Positions 15,952 through 26,065 of a stretch of 64,000 nucleotides of DNA are shown piece by piece. The notes beneath the pieces were generated by a model. That model was not told the origin of the DNA, did no database searches, and saw nothing but the letters and a program-made list of their open reading frames with translations. The stretch spans positions 190,574 to 254,573 of the forward strand of contig JADJII010000006.1 of the NCBI GenBank assembly GCA_016707075.1, in the 5' to 3' direction. This stretch comes from Egaibacter danicus. Lineage in GTDB: Bacteria; Pseudomonadota; Gammaproteobacteria; Burkholderiales; Burkholderiaceae_C. Position 1 is the first letter of the stretch; the number at the start of each line of letters is the position of its first letter. The position numbers and the translations under genes are program-made.

Positions 15952-16440
15952 ATGATCACAATGGCACCCGGACCAAACAGGGCGGAAACTTCGCAAGCTT
16001 TGCAAGTGGAGGCGCAAGAGCCTGAATTCAAGCCGTTGACCGCCGAACAAGCGCGTCAGCTGCGAGAAAAATCCCCGTCGGTTTCCCCCTGGCGGGTGGT
16101 TGCGGGTCAGGCGGTTGTGGGTTTTGTGGTGGCAATTGCCGCTTGGGGCCTCACAGGGCGACAAAACGTGGGCTGGTCGGCTGGTTACGGTGCGTTGGCG
16201 GTGGTTTTTCCTGCTGCCTTGTTCGCCCGGGGTCTGATGAGTCGCGTGACGCTGGTGAATCCGGGTGCTGCAGTGTTCGGGTTCTTCTTGTGGGAAATGG
16301 TCAAAATAGCCTTGACGGTTGCGATGTTGTTCGCGGCGCCAAGGCTGGTTACTGATCTGAGCTGGCCAGCGATGCTGGTCGGTCTGATCGTAACCATGAA
16401 GGTGTATTGGGTGGCGCTGCTGGTGCGTCCCAAGAAATGA
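15952..16440 (+). CDS. atpI: ATP synthase accessory protein I
   Basis: The 162-residue protein has a polar N-terminal part and four hydrophobic segments, the last ending in VGLIVTMKVYWVALLVRPKK. Its position just before atpB identifies it as AtpI, which helps assembly of the c ring and is not part of the finished enzyme. ATG at 15952 or at 15961 could be the start; neither has a clear ribosome-binding site. Confidence 0.88.
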   Translation: MITMAPGPNRAETSQALQVEAQEPEFKPLTAEQARQLREKSPSVSPWRVVAGQAVVGFVVAIAAWGLTGRQNVGWSAGYGALAVVFPAALFARGLMSRVTLVNPGAAVFGFFLWEMVKIALTVAMLFAAPRLVTDLSWPAMLVGLIVTMKVYWVALLVRPKK

Positions 16441-16485
16441 TTCAAAGTGCTTGAAAAAGCGTAGAACTTAAATACGGATAAACAG

Positions 16486-17343
16486 ATGGCTGCTGAACAC
16501 GGACCTACCGCAGGTGAATACATCGGTCACCACCTGACGCATCTGCAAAACAAGCCGATGAGCGGCGTGATTGACTTTTCGGTCTATAACCTTGATTCGA
16601 TTTTCTGGTCGATCCTGATGGGAGTTCTGGGCACTTTCTTCCTGTGGAAAGCTGCCAAATCCGCTACCGCTGGTGTGCCGGGCCGTTTTCAGGCTGCGGT
16701 CGAAATGCTGGTGGAAATGGTCGACACGCAGGCCAAGGGCATCATTCACAACGCCAACAGTCGCAAGCTGGTAGCGCCGCTGGCGCTCACCGTGTTTGTC
16801 TGGATTTTCCTGCTGAACGCGATGGACTTCTTGCCGGTTGATCTGATCCCGAAAATCTGGGAGTGGATTTATGGTGCGGCAGGACACGATCCCCATCATG
16901 CTTATATGCGTGTGGTGCCTACCGCTGACTTGTCCACCACGCTGGGTTTGTCTTCTGGCGTGCTGTTTGTTTGCCTGGCTTACAACGTCAAGATCAAAGG
17001 TCTGGGCGGCTGGATTCACGAGCTGTTTACTGCCCCGTTTGGCGCACACCCATTGCTGTGGCCCGTCAACTTCCTGATGCAAATGATCGAATTTGCAGCC
17101 AAAACCGTGTCACACGGCATGCGGTTGTTTGGCAACATGTATGCGGGTGAGCTGGTGTTCATGCTGATCGCGCTGATGGGTGGTGGCGCGGCGCTGTCGC
17201 TGTCCGGCATCCTGCTGCCGATTGGTCAGGTGATCGTGGGCTCCATCTGGGCCATCTTCCACATCCTGATCGTGGCGCTGCAGGCCTTCATTTTCATGAT
17301 GTTGACGCTGGTGTATGTGGGGCAAGCCCACGACGCCCACTAG
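16486..17343 (+). CDS. atpB: ATP synthase subunit a
   Basis: The 285-residue membrane protein forms the stator part of the proton channel. The key arginine is in SHGMRLFGNMYAGELVFML, the usual signature of helix 4, and the last segment ALQAFIFMMLTLVYVGQAHD is typical. It is second in the atpIBEFHAGDC operon. Confidence 0.97.
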   Translation: MAAEHGPTAGEYIGHHLTHLQNKPMSGVIDFSVYNLDSIFWSILMGVLGTFFLWKAAKSATAGVPGRFQAAVEMLVEMVDTQAKGIIHNANSRKLVAPLALTVFVWIFLLNAMDFLPVDLIPKIWEWIYGAAGHDPHHAYMRVVPTADLSTTLGLSSGVLFVCLAYNVKIKGLGGWIHELFTAPFGAHPLLWPVNFLMQMIEFAAKTVSHGMRLFGNMYAGELVFMLIALMGGGAALSLSGILLPIGQVIVGSIWAIFHILIVALQAFIFMMLTLVYVGQAHDAH

Positions 17344-17412
17344 TTTTCAGATAGTTTTTTCAGAGTTTCCCCTTTCCCTTTAACCATTAACTTTTATTCT
17401 CAGGAGCTAAAA

Positions 17413-17661
17413 ATGGAACACGTACTCGGCTTTGTTGCACTCGCTGCCGGTCTCATCATTGGTCTGGGCGCTGTTGGCGCTTGTATCGGTATCGGCATCA
17501 TGGGCAGCAAGTACCTCGAGTCTGCAGCCCGTCAACCTGAGTTGATGAACGAACTGCAAACCAAAATGTTCCTGTTGGCCGGTCTGATCGACGCTGCCTT
17601 CCTGATCGGCGTCGGTATCGCGATGATGTTCGCGTTTGCCAACCCGTTCGTGCTGAAGTAA
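17413..17661 (+). CDS. atpE: ATP synthase subunit c
   Basis: The 82-residue hairpin protein forms the rotor ring. The polar loop SAARQPELMNELQTKMF connects the two helices, and the proton-binding Asp is in GLIDAAFLIGVGIAMM. CAGGAG lies 8 bases upstream of the ATG. An acidic Asp and no extra ion-binding Gln/Glu pattern of sodium enzymes suggests proton use. Confidence 0.97.
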   Translation: MEHVLGFVALAAGLIIGLGAVGACIGIGIMGSKYLESAARQPELMNELQTKMFLLAGLIDAAFLIGVGIAMMFAFANPFVLK

Positions 17662-17700
17662 TCGGCGGCCCCTTCACCTATTGACTGAAAGGGTGTTGCT

Positions 17701-18171
17701 GTGAGTATCAATGCAACCCTGTTAGTCCAGCTAGTAGTTTTTGCGATCCTGGTGTGGTTCACGATGAAATTCGTGTGGCCTCCCATCGCTACCGCTCTGG
17801 ACGAACGTGCCAAAAAGATCGCTGACGGCCTCGCCGCCGCCGACAAGGCCAAAGCCGAACTCTCCTCCGCCAACAAGCGGGTAGAAGACGAGCTGGCCAA
17901 GTCGCGCAACGAGACCGCTGCACGCCTGGCTGATGCCGAGCGTCGCGCACAGGCCATCATTGAAGAAGCCAAGGCCAAGGCCACGGACGAAGGCAACAAG
18001 ATTGTTGCTGCCGCCAGGGTTGAAGCCGAGCAGCAAACCGTGAAAGCCCGTGAAGCCCTGCGTGAGCAAGTGGCAGCATTGGCCGTCAAGGGTGCCGAGC
18101 AGATTCTCCGCAAGGAAGTCAACGCCGGTGTCCACGCGGACCTGCTGGGCCGTCTGAAGACCGAACTGTAA
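17701..18171 (+). CDS. atpF: ATP synthase subunit b
   Basis: The 156-residue protein has one N-terminal membrane helix (NATLLVQLVVFAILVWFTMK) and a long charged helix rich in Ala, Lys and Glu that makes the peripheral stalk. The start codon is GTG. It is nine bases ahead of atpH. Confidence 0.95.
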   Translation: MSINATLLVQLVVFAILVWFTMKFVWPPIATALDERAKKIADGLAAADKAKAELSSANKRVEDELAKSRNETAARLADAERRAQAIIEEAKAKATDEGNKIVAAARVEAEQQTVKAREALREQVAALAVKGAEQILRKEVNAGVHADLLGRLKTEL

Positions 18172-18180
18172 GAGCGCGCC

Positions 18181-18711
18181 ATGGCTGAAATTGCAACCAT
18201 TGCCCGTCCTTACGCTGAAGCCTTGTTCAAGGCATCGGCTGCCAATCCCGGTGGCGCTGCGGCGTGGCTGGACGAACTGGCTGCCATTGCGGGAAATCCG
18301 CAGTTGCAGCAGTTTGCCGACAGCCCCAAGGCTACCACGGCGCAGGTGTTTGACGTGATGGCTGGCATTGCCAAATCGGCCTTGCCGGATGCGGCGAGGA
18401 ATTTCCTGCGCCTCGTGATCGAGAACGGCCGCCTGAGTGCTTTGCCCGAGATTGCATCGCAGTTTCGCGCATTGAAAAATGCAAGCAGCGGTTCTTCGGA
18501 TGCCGTGGTGTACAGCGCGTTCCCGATTGACGCAGCTGCGTTGGCTGATCTGGCCAAGGTGCTGGAAAAGCGCTTTAGTCGCCAGTTGAACGTGTCCGTT
18601 GCGCTGGAGCCTGAATTGATTGGTGGCGTTCGCGTGGTGGTGGGTGACGAAGTGCTGGACACTTCCGTCAAATCCCGTCTTCAGCAGATGAAAGTCGCCT
18701 TAACAGCCTAG
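18181..18711 (+). CDS. atpH: ATP synthase subunit delta
   Basis: The 176-residue protein begins MAEIATIARPYAEALFKAS, the conserved delta (OSCP) start, and ends with LIGGVRVVVGDEVLDTSVKS. It links the peripheral stalk to the top of F1. It lies in the expected place between atpF and atpA. Confidence 0.95.
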   Translation: MAEIATIARPYAEALFKASAANPGGAAAWLDELAAIAGNPQLQQFADSPKATTAQVFDVMAGIAKSALPDAARNFLRLVIENGRLSALPEIASQFRALKNASSGSSDAVVYSAFPIDAAALADLAKVLEKRFSRQLNVSVALEPELIGGVRVVVGDEVLDTSVKSRLQQMKVALTA

Positions 18712-18771
18712 TTTTCTGCCAGGGCATTGTGCTCTGGCGGGTTTGCCTATTAAAGAAAGAAGGAAAGAGTC

Positions 18772-20325
18772 ATGCAACTCAATCCCGCAGAAATTTCTGA
18801 ACTGATCAAGAGCCGAATTGAAGGCTTGTCTGCCAGCGCCGACATTCGCAATCAGGGTACGGTCGTTTCCGTGACCGACGGTATTTGTCGCATCCATGGC
18901 CTTTCGGACGTGATGCAGGGCGAAATGCTGGAATTCCCGGCTGATGCTGATGGTCAGCCCAGCTACGGTCTGGCACTGAACCTGGAGCGTGACTCGGTCG
19001 GCTCCGTGATTCTGGGCGCTTACGAGCACATTTCCGAAGGCGACACCGTCAAGTGCACGGGCCGTATTCTGGAAGTGCCGGTGGGCCCCGAACTCAAGGG
19101 TCGTGTGGTCAACGCGCTGGGTCAGCCGATCGACGGCAAAGGCCCGATCAACGCCAAGATGACCGACGTGATTGAAAAGGTTGCGCCTGGCGTGATCGCG
19201 CGTCAGTCCGTTGACCAGCCCATGCAGACCGGCCTGAAGTCCATCGACTCCATGGTGCCTGTGGGCCGCGGTCAGCGCGAGCTGATCATTGGTGACCGTC
19301 AGACTGGCAAAACTGCCGTGGCGATTGACGCGATCATCAACCAGAAGGGTCAGAACATGACCTGCGTTTATGTCGCGATTGGCCAGAAGGCCTCTTCCGT
19401 CAAAAACGTGGTGCGTGCGCTGGAACAAGCCGGTGCGCTGGAATACACCATTGTGGTGGCGGCTACCGCTTCCGAGTCAGCCGCCATGCAATATGTGAGC
19501 GCCTACTCAGGCTGCACCATGGGCGAATACTTCCGCGACCGCGGTGAAGACGCGCTGATCGTGTATGACGATCTGTCCAAGCAGGCCGTGGCTTATCGCC
19601 AGGTGTCTTTGCTGTTGCGCCGTCCACCAGGCCGTGAAGCCTACCCTGGCGACGTGTTCTATCTCCACAGCCGTCTGCTGGAGCGCGCAGCCCGCGTGAA
19701 CGCCGACTACGTCGAGAAGTTCACCAAAGGCGCTGTCAAAGGCAAAACCGGTTCACTGACCGCACTGCCCATCATTGAAACGCAAGCCGGTGACGTGTCT
19801 GCTTTCGTGCCAACCAACGTGATCTCGATCACCGACGGCCAGATCTTCCTGGAGACCTCGCTGTTCAACGCCGGTATCCGCCCCGCCATCAACGCCGGTA
19901 TCTCGGTGTCCCGCGTCGGTGGTGCTGCCCAGACCAAGCTGGTGAAGAGTCTGTCGGGCGGTATTCGTACCGACCTGGCCCAGTACCGCGAGCTGGCTGC
20001 GTTTGCGCAGTTTGCCTCCGATCTGGACGAAGCCACCCGCAAGCAGCTGGACCGCGGTGCCCGCGTGACCGAACTGCTCAAGCAGGCGCAGTACAGCCCG
20101 CTGACCATCAGCCTGATGGGTGCCACGCTGTTTGCCGTGAACAAGGGTTTCATGGACGACATCGAAGTCAAGAAGGTTCTGGCGTTCGAGCACGGTCTGC
20201 ATGCTTACCTCAAGGACAAGCACGCTGCGTTGCTGGCCAAGCTGGAAGCAGCCAAAGCCATGGACAAAGATGCCGAGGCTGAATTGAACACCGCCATTGG
20301 CGCGTTCAAGAAGTCATTTGCCTGA
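18772..20325 (+). CDS. atpA: ATP synthase subunit alpha
   Basis: The 517-residue protein has the Walker A motif GDRQTGKTAVAIDAI and the alpha signature around PAINAGISVSRVGGAAQ. It holds the non-catalytic nucleotide sites of F1. GAAAGAAGGAAAGAG before the ATG gives a strong ribosome-binding site. Confidence 0.98.
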   Translation: MQLNPAEISELIKSRIEGLSASADIRNQGTVVSVTDGICRIHGLSDVMQGEMLEFPADADGQPSYGLALNLERDSVGSVILGAYEHISEGDTVKCTGRILEVPVGPELKGRVVNALGQPIDGKGPINAKMTDVIEKVAPGVIARQSVDQPMQTGLKSIDSMVPVGRGQRELIIGDRQTGKTAVAIDAIINQKGQNMTCVYVAIGQKASSVKNVVRALEQAGALEYTIVVAATASESAAMQYVSAYSGCTMGEYFRDRGEDALIVYDDLSKQAVAYRQVSLLLRRPPGREAYPGDVFYLHSRLLERAARVNADYVEKFTKGAVKGKTGSLTALPIIETQAGDVSAFVPTNVISITDGQIFLETSLFNAGIRPAINAGISVSRVGGAAQTKLVKSLSGGIRTDLAQYRELAAFAQFASDLDEATRKQLDRGARVTELLKQAQYSPLTISLMGATLFAVNKGFMDDIEVKKVLAFEHGLHAYLKDKHAALLAKLEAAKAMDKDAEAELNTAIGAFKKSFA

Positions 20326-20354
20326 TCCCGACCTGACTAACCAAGGAGCCTATC

Positions 20355-21245
20355 GTGGCAGCAGGTAAGGAAATACGCGGCAAGATCAAATCGGTGGAAA
20401 ACACCAAGAAGATCACCAAAGCCATGGAAATGGTGGCGGCCAGCAAGATGCGCAAGGCGCAGGAGCGCATGCGCGCCGCCCGCCCTTACAGCGAGAAGAT
20501 CCGCAACATCGCAGCCAACCTCGGTCAGGCCAATCCCGAGTACGTTCACGCCTTCATGAAAACCAACGACGCCAAGTCGGCGGGCATGATTGTGGTGACG
20601 ACCGACAAGGGCTTGTGCGGCGGCATGAATACCAACGTGCTGCGCGGCGTGACCAACAAGTTGCGCGAGTTGCAGACGGCAGGCGTGTCCACGCAGGCGG
20701 TAGCCATCGGCAACAAGGGTCTGGGTTTTCTGAACCGTGTTGGTGCCAAGGTTGTGTCGCATGCCACACAACTGGGCGACACGCCGCATCTTGAGAAGCT
20801 GATTGGCCCCGTAAAGGTGGTGCTGGATGCTTATGCCAAAGGTGAAGTGAATTCGGTGTACCTGTGCTACACCCGATTCATCAACACCATGAAGCAGGAG
20901 CCCGTGGTGCAGCAGCTGTTGCCGCTGTCAGCCAGTGCGATGCAGGCTGAAGCGCAGGCAGACGAAGCCAAGTCAGGCTCCAAGCACGGCTGGGATTACA
21001 TCTATGAGCCCGATGCACAGTCGGTGATCGATGACTTGCTGGTTCGCTATGTCGAGGCGCTGGTGTATCAGGCTGTGGCCGAAAACATGGCGTCCGAGCA
21101 GTCGGCGCGCATGGTGGCCATGAAGTCGGCGACCGACAACGCCGGCAGCGTGATTGCCGAGCTCAAGCTGGTCTATAACAAAACGCGTCAGGCAGCGATC
21201 ACGAAAGAACTTTCGGAAATCGTCGCGGGTGCAGCAGCGGTCTGA
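20355..21245 (+). CDS. atpG: ATP synthase subunit gamma
   Basis: The 296-residue protein starts at GTG (AAGGAG upstream) with GKEIRGKIKSVENTKKITKA and ends with YNKTRQAAITKELSEIVAGA, the two coiled-coil ends of the central shaft. The order atpA-atpG-atpD is standard. Confidence 0.97.
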   Translation: MAAGKEIRGKIKSVENTKKITKAMEMVAASKMRKAQERMRAARPYSEKIRNIAANLGQANPEYVHAFMKTNDAKSAGMIVVTTDKGLCGGMNTNVLRGVTNKLRELQTAGVSTQAVAIGNKGLGFLNRVGAKVVSHATQLGDTPHLEKLIGPVKVVLDAYAKGEVNSVYLCYTRFINTMKQEPVVQQLLPLSASAMQAEAQADEAKSGSKHGWDYIYEPDAQSVIDDLLVRYVEALVYQAVAENMASEQSARMVAMKSATDNAGSVIAELKLVYNKTRQAAITKELSEIVAGAAAV

Positions 21246-21295
21246 CCCAGCGGTCACCTGCAGCGGTTTAAACGTATTTATTTTTGGAGCAAAAA

Positions 21296-22702
<1,407 letters not shown>

Positions 22703-22738
22703 GCCACAGGCTTTGCACTCACCTTTCAAGGAACTGAT

Positions 22739-23155
22739 ATGAGCACCATCCATGTTGATGTTGTGAGCGCAGAGGAATCCATCTTCTCCGGCGAAGCCAA
22801 ATTCGTGGCCTTGCCTGGTGAGGCTGGTGAACTCGGCATCTATCCGCGCCACACGCCGCTGATCAGCCGTATCAAGGCCGGTTCGGTGCGCATCGAATTG
22901 GCCGATGGCAGCGAAGAATTTGTGTTCGTGGCCGGCGGCATTCTGGAAGTGCAACCCAACCGCGTGACGGTGCTGTCGGACACCGCCGTTCGTGGCAAGG
23001 ATCTGGACGACGAGAAAGCCAACGCAGCCAAGGCTGCCGCAGAAGAGGCACTCAAGAATGCCAAGGGCGAGCTGGATATCGCCCGTGCACAGTCCGAACT
23101 GGCTGTCATGGCGGCCCAGATCGCTGCTCTGCGCAAGTATCGTCAGAAAAAATAA
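22739..23155 (+). CDS. atpC: ATP synthase subunit epsilon
   Basis: The 138-residue protein has the N-terminal beta-sandwich (STIHVDVVSAEESIFSGEAK, LGIYPRHTPLISRIKAG) and a C-terminal two-helix part that can inhibit rotation. It ends the operon, followed by a strong terminator. Confidence 0.96.
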   Translation: MSTIHVDVVSAEESIFSGEAKFVALPGEAGELGIYPRHTPLISRIKAGSVRIELADGSEEFVFVAGGILEVQPNRVTVLSDTAVRGKDLDDEKANAAKAAAEEALKNAKGELDIARAQSELAVMAAQIAALRKYRQKK

Positions 23156-23201
23156 CACCTTGCTCGCGGCGTGATTGTTGCGTAGCGAGACTGGTTATCG
23201 A

Positions 23202-23233
23202 AAAACCCCTGATCTGCAAAGATCAGGGGTTTT
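23202..23233 (+). terminator. Rho-independent terminator of the atp operon
   Basis: Perfect arms AAAACCCCTGATCT and AGATCAGGGGTTTT enclose a short loop (GCAA), followed by further T residues. It begins 47 bases after atpC. The run of A on the left makes it possibly active also for the convergent TPM gene. Confidence 0.92.
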
Positions 23234-23265
23234 GTTCTTTTGGTGTTGTCAGTATCAGGCCAAAT

Positions 23266-23799
23266 TCAATTTAACACTGGCGAATCGGGCAGTTCGTTGG
23301 GCCCGGCAGTGTCAGCGGACTCAGGGAAGTTGGATACCAGCACGGCGGACACCTCCTCCAGTGCCTGTGTCAGGCCATCCTCAAAGCGCCCGGCGGTGAA
23401 GGCTGTTCCCATGCGCTGGACCATCGCCTGCCACTGCGCGTCAGTCACAAAGGCCTTGAGCCCGCGGTCGGACACCAGCTCAATTTCGCGCTCCGCCAGC
23501 AACAGATAAATCAGCACGCCGTTATTCTGTTGGGTGTCCCACACCCGCAGCCTGCCGAACATGGACAGGGCGCGCTCGCGGCACAACAACCGTATCGGCG
23601 TCTTGTGCCATAGATGACGCCACAAATAACTCAACGGAAGGCCCGCCTCTACACAAATGCGGATCTCCCCACTGTGCCTTCGTTCGCTGGCAGCAACCCG
23701 GCGCGTTAGACGCCCCAGCAGATCACTGCCAAAGGTCCGGCGGGTGTCGGATTCGTCCAGCCACCGGTGCCTGAGGGTTGTCTTGAGTCGGTTCAACAT
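23266..23799 (-). CDS. TPM domain protein (soluble)
   Basis: The 177-residue protein has the TPM fold core: SGEIRICVEAGLP, then ERALSMFGRLRVWDTQQNNG and VLIYLLLAEREIELVSDRGL, with the typical alternation of strands and helices. TPM proteins are envelope or membrane-linked proteins of mostly unclear function, some with acid phosphatase activity. It is the last of a three-gene group with a second TPM gene and lemA, an association found in many bacteria. Confidence 0.85.
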   Translation of the reverse strand: MLNRLKTTLRHRWLDESDTRRTFGSDLLGRLTRRVAASERRHSGEIRICVEAGLPLSYLWRHLWHKTPIRLLCRERALSMFGRLRVWDTQQNNGVLIYLLLAEREIELVSDRGLKAFVTDAQWQAMVQRMGTAFTAGRFEDGLTQALEEVSAVLVSNFPESADTAGPNELPDSPVLN

Positions 23800-23814
23800 G
23801 TTGTTCGGCTCCCG

Positions 23815-24780
23815 TTACCAGTTGCCCGAGGCGCCACCGCCCCCAAAATCGCCGCCGCCACCGGAACTGAACCCGCCACCACCACTGCCACCGGACCATC
23901 CCCCACCGGTGCCGCCGCCCCATCCGCCCCCACCCAGTCCACCGCCGCTGCGCGGCCCGCGGCCCGATGAGGGTGGTGTGAATGAACCCGAGAGCAATGT
24001 GAAAATCAGCGCGGCCACGGCGGCGAGGCCACTGATCAGCAGGCTGGCCGTGACGACCATGGCCAACACCCCCACTCCGCCGCCGGTGATCACTGCACCC
24101 AGCTTGCGCCCGAACACACTGCGTGCCACCGCAGAAGCAATGGGCACGGCAAACAGCATGAAGATCAGGAAATCCATCCACTCCATCCCCATTGCGGCCA
24201 GAGGTCCGGTCTGGGTCGAGCGCACGGGTTCGGGCAGGGCTTCGCCTGATATCAGTGCGGTGATTCGGGTCACCGCAGCATCCAGCCCGCCCGCAAAGTC
24301 ACCCTGCTTGAAGCGGGGCGTGATGACCTCGTCAATGATGCGTTTGGCCGCCAGATCGGGAATGGCGCCTTCCAGCGTCTTGGCCACTTCGATGCGGACC
24401 TTGCGGTCGTTCTTGGCGACGATGACCAGAACGCCATCACCGACAGCGCGCCGCCCGATCTTCCATTCATTGGCCACCCGGTTGGCAAAGCTGGCAATGT
24501 CTTCCGGTTGCGTGGTGGGTAGCAGGTAGACCACCACTTGCGACCCCTTGGTCGCCTCAAATGCGGCCAGCTTCGCTTCCAGTGCCTGCTGTTGTGCCGC
24601 GTCCAGCGTGCCGGAGGTGTCGATCACCCGGGCGCCCAGCGGCGGGACCGGCAACACGCCTTGGGCAGTCGCCGAAATGGCAAGAAACAGCGCCAGACCA
24701 ATCCAAGCCAGTGCGGAACGCAGCCATGTCAGCCCGCGCCCGGATGGACGAAAGCCAAAAAGGCCTGGCGACATGTGCAT
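23815..24780 (-). CDS. TPM domain membrane protein with glycine-rich tail (YgcG-like)
   Basis: The 321 residues divide into a signal segment, a TPM domain (VIDTSGTLDAAQQQALEAKL, VVYLLPTTQPEDIASFANRV, KNDRKVRIEVAKTLEGAIPD), two membrane helices near residues 200-250, and a C-terminal tail made almost entirely of Gly and Ser with Trp and Phe. This is the YgcG/BatA-adjacent layout that usually accompanies LemA. It begins directly after the lemA stop. Confidence 0.88.
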   Translation of the reverse strand: MHMSPGLFGFRPSGRGLTWLRSALAWIGLALFLAISATAQGVLPVPPLGARVIDTSGTLDAAQQQALEAKLAAFEATKGSQVVVYLLPTTQPEDIASFANRVANEWKIGRRAVGDGVLVIVAKNDRKVRIEVAKTLEGAIPDLAAKRIIDEVITPRFKQGDFAGGLDAAVTRITALISGEALPEPVRSTQTGPLAAMGMEWMDFLIFMLFAVPIASAVARSVFGRKLGAVITGGGVGVLAMVVTASLLISGLAAVAALIFTLLSGSFTPPSSGRGPRSGGGLGGGGWGGGTGGGWSGGSGGGGFSSGGGGDFGGGGASGNW

Positions 24781-25377
24781 TTACTTCTTGAAATCAACCG
24801 TTGGTGGCGTTGAAATCTGCGCTTCGTTGGCGACAGTGAAACTGGGCTTGGCCTGATAGCCGAATACCATGGCAGTCAGGTTGGTCGGGAAACTGCGGGC
24901 AATTACGTTGTACTCCTGGATCGCCTGGATGTAGCGGTTGCGCGCGACGGTGATGCGGTTCTCGGTGCCTTCAAGCTGAACCCGCAGGTCGGCAAATCCC
25001 TGATTGGCCTTCAGGTTGGGGTAAGCCTCACTCACCGCCATCAGGCGCGACAGGGCGCTGCCCAACTCACCCTGCGCAGCCTGGAACTTGTTAAATGCCT
25101 CCGGGTTATTCAGCGTTTCGGGCGTGACCTGGATCGACGTGGCCTTGGCCCGTGCTTCAATCACCTTGGTCAGCGTTTCCTGCTCGAAATTGGCCTCGCC
25201 TTTGACGGTGGCGACGATGTTGGGCACCAAGTCAGCACGGCGCTGGTATTGATTAAGCACTTCGCTCCAAGCCGACTTGGTCTGTTCGTCCAGACGCTGA
25301 AAGTCGTTGTAGCCGCAGCCTGTGAGCGAAGCCGTCAGCGTAAAAATGGCAGCCAATGTGATGAGCCAGCGTTTCAT
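24781..25377 (-). CDS. lemA: LemA family protein
   Basis: From ATG 25377 the product has 198 residues, with a lipobox-like LTGC (TLTASLTGCGYNDFQRLDE) and the long LemA helices (RRADLVPNIVATVKGEANFE, NLKANQGFADLRVQLEGTEN, ENRITVARNRYIQAIQEYN). GGAG lies 8 bases before this ATG; the upstream in-frame ATGs are too near it or lack one. LemA proteins are membrane-anchored helical bundles of unclear function. It leads the lemA-TPM-TPM unit. Confidence 0.92.
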   Translation of the reverse strand: MKRWLITLAAIFTLTASLTGCGYNDFQRLDEQTKSAWSEVLNQYQRRADLVPNIVATVKGEANFEQETLTKVIEARAKATSIQVTPETLNNPEAFNKFQAAQGELGSALSRLMAVSEAYPNLKANQGFADLRVQLEGTENRITVARNRYIQAIQEYNVIARSFPTNLTAMVFGYQAKPSFTVANEAQISTPPTVDFKK

Positions 25378-25528
25378 GTGCATATCTCCAAAAGACAATC
25401 CAAGAGGCTAGCATATCTGCATGGCAAAAATGCCGGATTCAAGCCCCGGCTGTCAGGTACCTGCGCTGCCCGTGTCCGAACCAGGCCAAACCACTGCAAA
25501 ATCAAGGCTCCATCCCTGCCGACAACCC

Positions 25529-25978
25529 ATGATCAAAGCCAAATTCCAGGCTGCCGCCGTCGGCGGCACGCCAGACGACGTTGAAGCCGCGTTCTATGAC
25601 GCGATGCAGCATGGCGAGGTGGACAAGCTCATGGCCTGCTGGGCTGATGAGGACGACATAGTCTGCGTGCACCCGGGCGGCCCGCGACTGATGGGGCCGG
25701 TGGCGATTCGCGCCGCGTTCGAGGCCATGTTTGCCAACGGCACCATTCAGGCCTCGCCGCAGCACCTGCGCCGGGTGGAGTCGGTTGCCAGCGCCGTTCA
25801 CAGCCTGGTGGAACGCATCGAGGTGATGACGCCCGAAGGTCCGCGCCACGCCTACGTGGTGGCCACCAACGTGTTTCACAAAACTGCGCAGGGCTGGCGC
25901 ATGGTCGTGCACCATGCGAGCCCGGGCACCAAACACGCCGCCGAGGCGAGCGCGGATGTGGCACAGGTGCTGCATTGA
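25529..25978 (+). CDS. NTF2-like (SnoaL/DUF4440) domain protein
   Basis: From ATG 25529 the product has 149 residues: a helix (DDVEAAFYDAMQHGEVDKLM) then ACWADEDDIVCVHPGGPRLM and the curved sheet ending in GWRMVVHHASPG, the typical NTF2-like fold of calcium/calmodulin-kinase-association type domains. No catalytic residues can be named. The open frame extends back to 25421 without a likely start there. It may share a transcript with the hydrolase gene downstream, but a repeat lies between them. Confidence 0.8.
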   Translation: MIKAKFQAAAVGGTPDDVEAAFYDAMQHGEVDKLMACWADEDDIVCVHPGGPRLMGPVAIRAAFEAMFANGTIQASPQHLRRVESVASAVHSLVERIEVMTPEGPRHAYVVATNVFHKTAQGWRMVVHHASPGTKHAAEASADVAQVLH

Positions 25979-26009
25979 TGCAACAACCGATTTCACAGGG
26001 AAATATTGC

Positions 26010-26065
26010 TACTTCAGGCCGTCAGGCCTCGTCATTATTGTGTAATAAGCTATGAATTATGTAGC
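26010..26065 (-). repeat. Dispersed repeat, copy 5 (- orientation, degenerate)
   Basis: On the minus strand: core GCTACATAATTCATAGCT, a diverged middle, then AGGCC-TGACG-GCCT, a small hairpin. The core overlaps the start codon of the downstream hydrolase gene, whose first residues MNYVA are written by the core. The middle part is weakly conserved, so the assignment is less sure than for copies 2, 6 and 10. Confidence 0.5.
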
